Source: Corvus cornix cornix
Taxonomy: Eukaryota > Chordata > Aves > Passeriformes > Corvidae
NCBI RefSeq assembly: GCF_000738735.6
Contig: NC_046341.1
Coordinates: 2,542,001 to 2,606,000, forward strand
Length of the DNA stretch: 64,000 bases
Direction: 5' to 3'
This document shows positions 59,688 to 64,000 of this stretch, piece after piece; position 1 is the stretch's first letter; each line of letters opens with the position of its first letter. The notes beneath the pieces were generated by a model. That model did no database searches. It was given only the letters and a program-made list of their open reading frames with translations, and was not told the DNA's origin. The position numbers were made by a program, and so were the translations under genes.

Positions 59688-59858
59688 GGATGGATGGATG
59701 GAGGGATGGACGGATGGATGGATGGAGGGATGGAGGGATGGATGGAGGGATGGATGGATGGATGGATGGAGGGATGGATGGAGGGATGGATGGACGGACG
59801 GATGGATGGATGGATGGATGGAGGGATGGATGGATGGATGGATGGATGGATGGATGGA
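59688..59858. repeat. (TGGA)n array, left block
   Basis: About 43 tetranucleotide units of TGGA/GATG type with GGAGGGA and ACGGACGG variants interspersed. The variants repeat at short intervals, which suggests local unit duplication. Antisense frames read Pro-Ser-Ile-His repeats as an artefact. Confidence 0.95.
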
Positions 59859-59868
59859 AAGATAGCCA

Positions 59869-60000
59869 GGTTCAAGTTCAGGCTGGACTGAGCAACCTGG
59901 TGTAGTGGAAGGTGTCCCTGTTCACAGCAGAGATGGTTGGAACGAGGTGATTTTGAAGGTCCTGTCTGAGCCAAACCATTCCACGATTCTATGATTCTAT
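59869..60000 (+). mobile_element. CR1 LINE tail between two tetranucleotide arrays
   Basis: Sense CR1 3' end: TTCAAGTTCAGGCTGGACTG, GAGCAACCTGGTGTAGTGGA, AGGTGTCCCTGTTCACAGCA, TTTTGAAGGTCCTGTCTGAG, CCAAACCATTCCACGATTCT, and an intact terminal ATTCTATGATTCTATGG. It is 5'-truncated at about 130 bp. TGGA-type arrays flank it on both sides, so it was either inserted into an existing array or its terminal octamers helped seed the right block. Confidence 0.9.
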
Positions 60001-60074
60001 GGATGGATGGATGGATGGAAGGAAGGATGGATGGATGGATGGATGGATGGATGGATGGATGGAAGGAAGGATGG

Positions 60075-60106
<32 letters not shown>
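59997..60106. repeat. (TGGA)n array, right block
   Basis: About 27 tetranucleotide units of ATGG/GGAT type with GGAAGGAA and ACGG variants. It begins directly at the CR1 terminal repeat and ends at about 60106. Together with 59688-59858 it makes about 280 bp of one repeat type interrupted by a CR1. Confidence 0.95.
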
Positions 60107-62055
60107 GACTCACAGCTCTGCTTGCTAAGCTGGAAGGAAAGAGCAAAACTTAAGCAACAAAAACTCTGCCAAGAGAAAGTAATGCCCATTTTCCCATTTT
60201 CCTCCAGACCTGCACATAACCCCGACGAAGCAATGATGGTCTGATATTAAAAACCAAGCTGGTCCAGAACAGGAGACACAATGAGAGGGTGGTGGTCAGT
60301 AGCTGCCTCTGGGGCTACTTATCTGTGTCTGCCTGGCCCCCTCAAGTGCCTCCATCACCATAAAGAAGTCAAAAATGCCCCTCTGCCCTCACCCCAACCT
60401 CTGGCAATAAATCCAGGGAAATGCAATGTAGAGCAAGGCGAGGGCCTGTGCCAGAAGTGTCTCTGGAGCAGCACAGCCGCGCCGGCAGTACCAGGAGAGC
60501 ATAAATTTCAGCCTGTTCTGCCTTATACCATGAAGGCTGAGGGAGAGAAATGTAATACAAGCCTCTCCCAGGCCATTCCTGTGCCAAACAGCAGCCTCTC
60601 TATCGTTTGGTGGTTTATTATAAACAGGCTCCCACTGCAGTTTTGACGCAGATATTTTTTATGAATAAACGTGGGGCTTTTTTATTTTCTTTCCTTCCTT
60701 CCCCCTGCAAAGCCATTGCTTGAAACCTTCACGTGTCACTGGGAGTGCCCCTGCAAACCTTGGATGTTTGACTTCTGGAGGGTTATTCTGGGGTTACTCC
60801 TGGAAATCCCACTCTGAGATCGTCATCATTTGCCTTTCCCAGAGCCGCCTGTGCCGGGAATGTTCCTTTCAGGAGTGATCAGCAGCAGTTTTTGTGTTCA
60901 GCCCCAGATTCCCTGTTTACTACTCATGCAAAGGGGCTTTTTTTTTGCCCTCACTGTAAACACAGTTGATCACTTTATATCCTCTGTATATTGTTTCTTA
61001 ATATGAATGAAGTGAGGCAGCCTCGCAGCCGTCATCCAGATCAGGGCCTAAAATAAACTTACAGCAATTTGGGAGTGTTTGGCTTTGCAAACTGTGAAAA
61101 CGGCTTCAGCTCTGTGAAAAGAGCATGGGCATATTTTTAGCACTTAGCATTCAGTATTTTATAAAAAATTAGGGCAAGGATATCACAAATTTGATCTGTT
61201 TACCTTGCTTTTGTTGGGTTTTTGGTTCTTTTTAAACAACTCTCACTGGACAAATGTTTTATCTGCTACTGCATAATCCAAGACAAACAAACCTGCTGGG
61301 AATGCATTAAAAGAAGTAGGTCCTTGCACTCAAATGAGGTAAAGAGAAAGAAATATTTGACCTTTTTGCCAAAAATATTATGGCTTACATTTGTTTTATA
61401 TTTTCCTTTTATTAAATAACTCTTCTAAACCACTCCGAAGTCTCAGTTCATTCGGTGACAATTCGTTTATGGTGTTTCTGAAGTGGATTTAGATTGGAGT
61501 GATAAAATTACAGGCCAAAATTACAACCATCATGGAAAATACTGATTCATGTTTGGCTTTGCATACCACAACTGAAAGATTACCAGGCATTGCCAATAAG
61601 CAGGAGGAAGTCAAGATAATAATATATGCATTTATAGACATGAGCTGGATTCCAGGACAGGCCACAATAGATTTGTGGAAGGTGAACTGGAATATTTAAC
61701 TGTGTCTCATTAATGGGGGAAAGTCTGGCAGGTTGTAGGGAGGTAACTAGAGTTCAGACACTGGATTTGTGGGATCCTTCCAGGAAAAATGCAGGTCTTG
61801 CAAACCCTCAAATTAAACAGCTTTCTGAATTGCAGTTCAGCTGATGGTGTCATGGAGTCATCCCCTCTTTTCTCTGTGTTTTCACAAAAAGCCCTGAGGT
61901 GGTCAGGGTGTTTTCTTGGGATGGATCTTGCTTATCAGGGGAATGCTTAAAAAATATTTTGCTTCACGTGATCACGTGGAAGTGCAGAGCCAAGAAAAGA
62001 AGAGAAAACCCCAAACCAGAATAATAATCCTCAGCCTTAAAATCCTGAGCTTTCC
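60107..62055. other. Unique non-coding stretch, possibly conserved
   Basis: No gene is supported. From about 60.85 to 61.20 kb the text is repeat-free, with forkhead-like TGTTTAC and octamer-like ATGCAAAG cores. It looks like conserved non-coding DNA, but no conservation was measured. Short frames (up to 121 codons at 60281-60646) have no recognisable domain. Confidence 0.45.
60850..61200. promoter_or_regulatory. Candidate conserved non-coding block
   Basis: A repeat-free segment with recognisable factor-like cores (CTGTTTACTACTCATGCAAA and TAATATGAATG) and no credible coding frame. The call rests on visual impression only. Alternatives are ordinary intronic or intergenic DNA. Confidence 0.2.
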
Positions 62056-62057
62056 AG

Positions 62058-62226
62058 TGTCACAGAATCATTTAGTCTGGAAAAGACCTCCTAGGTCATT
62101 CAACTTTTGGCCCTGTCAACCAGACCAGAGCACCAAGTGCCACGTTCAGTCATTCCTTGAACATCTCCAGGGATGGGGACTCCACCACCTCCCTGGGCAG
62201 CCTCTTCCAATGCTTAACAATTTAAC
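62058..62226 (-). mobile_element. CR1 LINE 3' end, about 170 bp
   Basis: The plus strand reads TCACAGAATCATTTAGTCTG, GGAAAAGACCTCCTAGGTCA, GACCAGAGCACCAAGTGCCA, CTTGAACATCTCCAGGGATG and GACTCCACCACCTCCCTGGG. This is a CR1 3' end on the minus strand, of the same general type as the copies at 14.8 and 19.5 kb. It is 5'-truncated near 62226. Confidence 0.9.
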
Positions 62227-62404
62227 CTTGAATATTTCGGATGCTCATAGGTCATTGTCTGGGTCAATGGTCTGAGTGCAGCTCAGGAAATCAGAATTCC
62301 AGAATTTTGTTTATTCAAAGTACATCCACAATGAAATTGAGCCCAGCTGAGCTCTTCACTTTTCCAAGAGTTTCCAAATTTGTTGTAACACAGGAATCAT
62401 TACA

Positions 62405-62458
62405 CAGAACTCAACGATCTTATGGGTTTTTTCCAACCTAAATGATTGTACGATTTCT
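62405..62458 (+). mobile_element. CR1 LINE 3'-tail fragment, opposite orientation
   Basis: The plus strand reads CTCAACGATCTTATGGGTTT, TTTCCAACCTAAATGATTGT and ACGATTTCTAGG, a sense CR1 terminus ending in a diverged terminal repeat. Only about 50 bp is recognisable. With the minus-strand copy at 62058-62226 it forms a back-to-back pair whose 3' ends point outward. Confidence 0.7.
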
Positions 62459-62459
62459 A

Positions 62460-64000
62460 GGAATTAACAGAGCCCTCAGGCAAAAGAAAAGGCAAACAAG
62501 TTACTCAGGCCATGAGAAAGCTCTAAGGAAGAAATTCCCATTTAATGGTCCCAGGTAAGTGTGCTTTGGTGGATGCAGATGGCTCAGAGTCCGTGCAGCA
62601 TCCAATTAGCTCTGGGAAGGGGTTTTTATCCGATTATCCATGTGAAATCATTGCTGCTGCCATCAACACTGGCTAAGAACCATTCTTGGTGAACTTTGAG
62701 AAGGGCTTTTCTAAAAGAAAGAAATCAGTCCATGCTGTTGAGAAACTGCAAACATTAGTGGTCTGAAAGAGTGTCATTATTTCTGCTGTAAAAATGAACG
62801 GGGTAGTTTGGCATCTCTGGCTGACATCTGCTCCTCATTGTCTTGTGCCAATGCAAACTCATCAAGTCAGAGAAGATGAAATATTCCCCTCTGCTCCCAA
62901 ACCCACCTCTCCTCTGGCTTGCTCTGCAGCTGTCAGCAGCTCGGCCACCTTGGTTTCATTACTGAGCCGTTCCCCCCAGGCAGCCACTTCTGCTGCTGAC
63001 AGTTCTGCTCAGAGTCCTGCTGAGCCTCCTTAAGATGCAGTTTCCCCACGGCTCTCCACATCTCCTTCCTTTCCAGCAGAATTGTGTAGGACAAACCTCC
63101 AGAGAAATCCTCTGTCTTCATGTAAATCCGTGTTGGGGAAGGTTTTAACTTCAGAGTTTGGACTTCTCTTCACTGGGGAAAGCAAAGAAATGCCAAATGT
63201 AAAATATGCCCAGAAAGATGGACAGCGTAGAAATCTAGCCATGAAAGAAAGTCAGAGAGTCCAAAGTCTAAAGGAGAAGGAAAACAAGCAAATATAGCAA
63301 ATTAAAACTCATGCAAGCCTCAGAGATTTGACACAGCTCATTTTCTTAGCTTTGCTTGAGAGAGGGTTTTGTTGCCAACTGAATTAACAGCCTTGCAGCG
63401 ATCAAAAGGGGAAAAGGTTGGGAGGGGGAGGGAGGTCCTCAGGAGATACTGGAAGGTTGTGTAGAAATCCTAAAGCAACAGGAGTTGCCAGGAGAGGAGT
63501 TTGGAGGAAGCAGACGAGCTCAGGAAATCAATTTGTGCCGAAGAGCTGGGCTGTGTTTTCAAATCCAAAATAAACTCGCTTTAAAACAAACCAAAGGCCC
63601 AGTGGATCCAGGCTTCTGGATACAGCATTTGAAAACGTTGGCCCCAAGCGATGGCTGGATGTATTGTAAATCCCTGGGATTGCACACACAGCCATGCTCA
63701 CACTCACGGGGAGGCCCATAAAACCCAGCTTTATGGGAGTTGAGCCTGAGCTCAGGAGCTGAAGGAAGCAGGGAGTCTCTCTGGGCCCATCTGCACGGCC
63801 CAGCCGGCTGCTGCTGCTGCCCCAGCAAAATGCAGCTGCAGAGCAGCTGTGCTGAGCCAGCCTGGGGTGTCTGCAGGGAATTCGGCATACCTGCTGGGCT
63901 GGGAGCTGCATCAGCCGTGCTGAAACCCCATCAGTCCAGGAGCTCTTCACCCTCCAGCCCTGCAGGGCACCCAAGTCCCTCACCTGAGCCCGACAATTCC
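62460..64000. other. Unique non-coding stretch to window end
   Basis: No gene is supported. Frames of up to 151 codons (63528-63983, minus) overlap other frames and have no recognisable domain. The last 250 bp are somewhat GC-rich with CTGCTG and CAGCTG text. No CR1, tandem repeat or RNA gene was seen. Confidence 0.55.

Noticed and set aside
59567..60189. Minus-strand frames with Pro-Ser-Ile-His repeats
   Set aside because: A direct translation of the TGGA tetranucleotide arrays, not a protein.
1..64000. CRISPR array, phage, operon or other microbial system
   Set aside because: The spaced repeats at 34.3-35.6 kb have no unique spacers, and there are no adjacent cas-like genes. All context (CR1, intron-like text) is avian nuclear DNA.

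Overview
This is a vertebrate nuclear window, almost certainly from a bird. The evidence is at least nine clear and two weaker 5'-truncated CR1 (chicken repeat 1) LINE tails on both strands. They carry the characteristic 3'-end text (for example GGTCCCTTCCAAC, CTGCCATGGGCAGGGACACC on the reverse strand, and the terminal ATTCTATG octamer repeat). No bacterial, phage or organelle signature is present: no operons, no Shine-Dalgarno-led gene chains, no rRNA. A passerine is possible but cannot be proved from the sequence alone.

I found no protein-coding gene I can support. Every long reading frame is isolated, carries no domain I recognise, and is best explained by chance, by CR1 tails, or by tandem repeats that lack stop codons. 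I recognised no tRNA, rRNA, known miRNA or CRISPR array. The window reads as intergenic or deep intronic DNA. A few stretches look like conserved non-coding elements or isolated splice-flanked open segments, and these are listed as leads only.

Layout: 1-12.3 kb is mostly unique AT-leaning DNA with short microsatellites, an A31 tract and a small CpG-rich patch near 9.7 kb. At 12.28-12.66 kb is a degenerate 18-bp minisatellite. At 12.7-31.7 kb is unique DNA with three CR1 tails, a 9-bp repeat and a G13 run. At 30.8-32.8 kb is a compositional hot spot: a G-quadruplex-type run, a 40-bp C-rich minisatellite, a dense CpG island (32.02-32.29 kb) and, directly abutting it, about 500 bp of nearly pure purine strand. 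At 34.27-35.62 kb is a striking minisatellite built from 19-bp and 23-bp modules with higher-order organisation. At 35.6-49.3 kb is unique DNA with GC-rich patches and a 29-bp triplicate. At 49.3-64 kb CR1 tails are denser. They include one sitting between two TGGA-type tetranucleotide arrays and a back-to-back pair near 62 kb.

The repeat blocks are read directly from the sequence. Regulatory, exon and conservation statements are inferences that need alignments or RNA data. The most interesting items are the modular 19/23-bp minisatellite, the CpG-island/polypurine junction, the CR1 inside a tetranucleotide array, and a few symmetric splice-flanked open segments.
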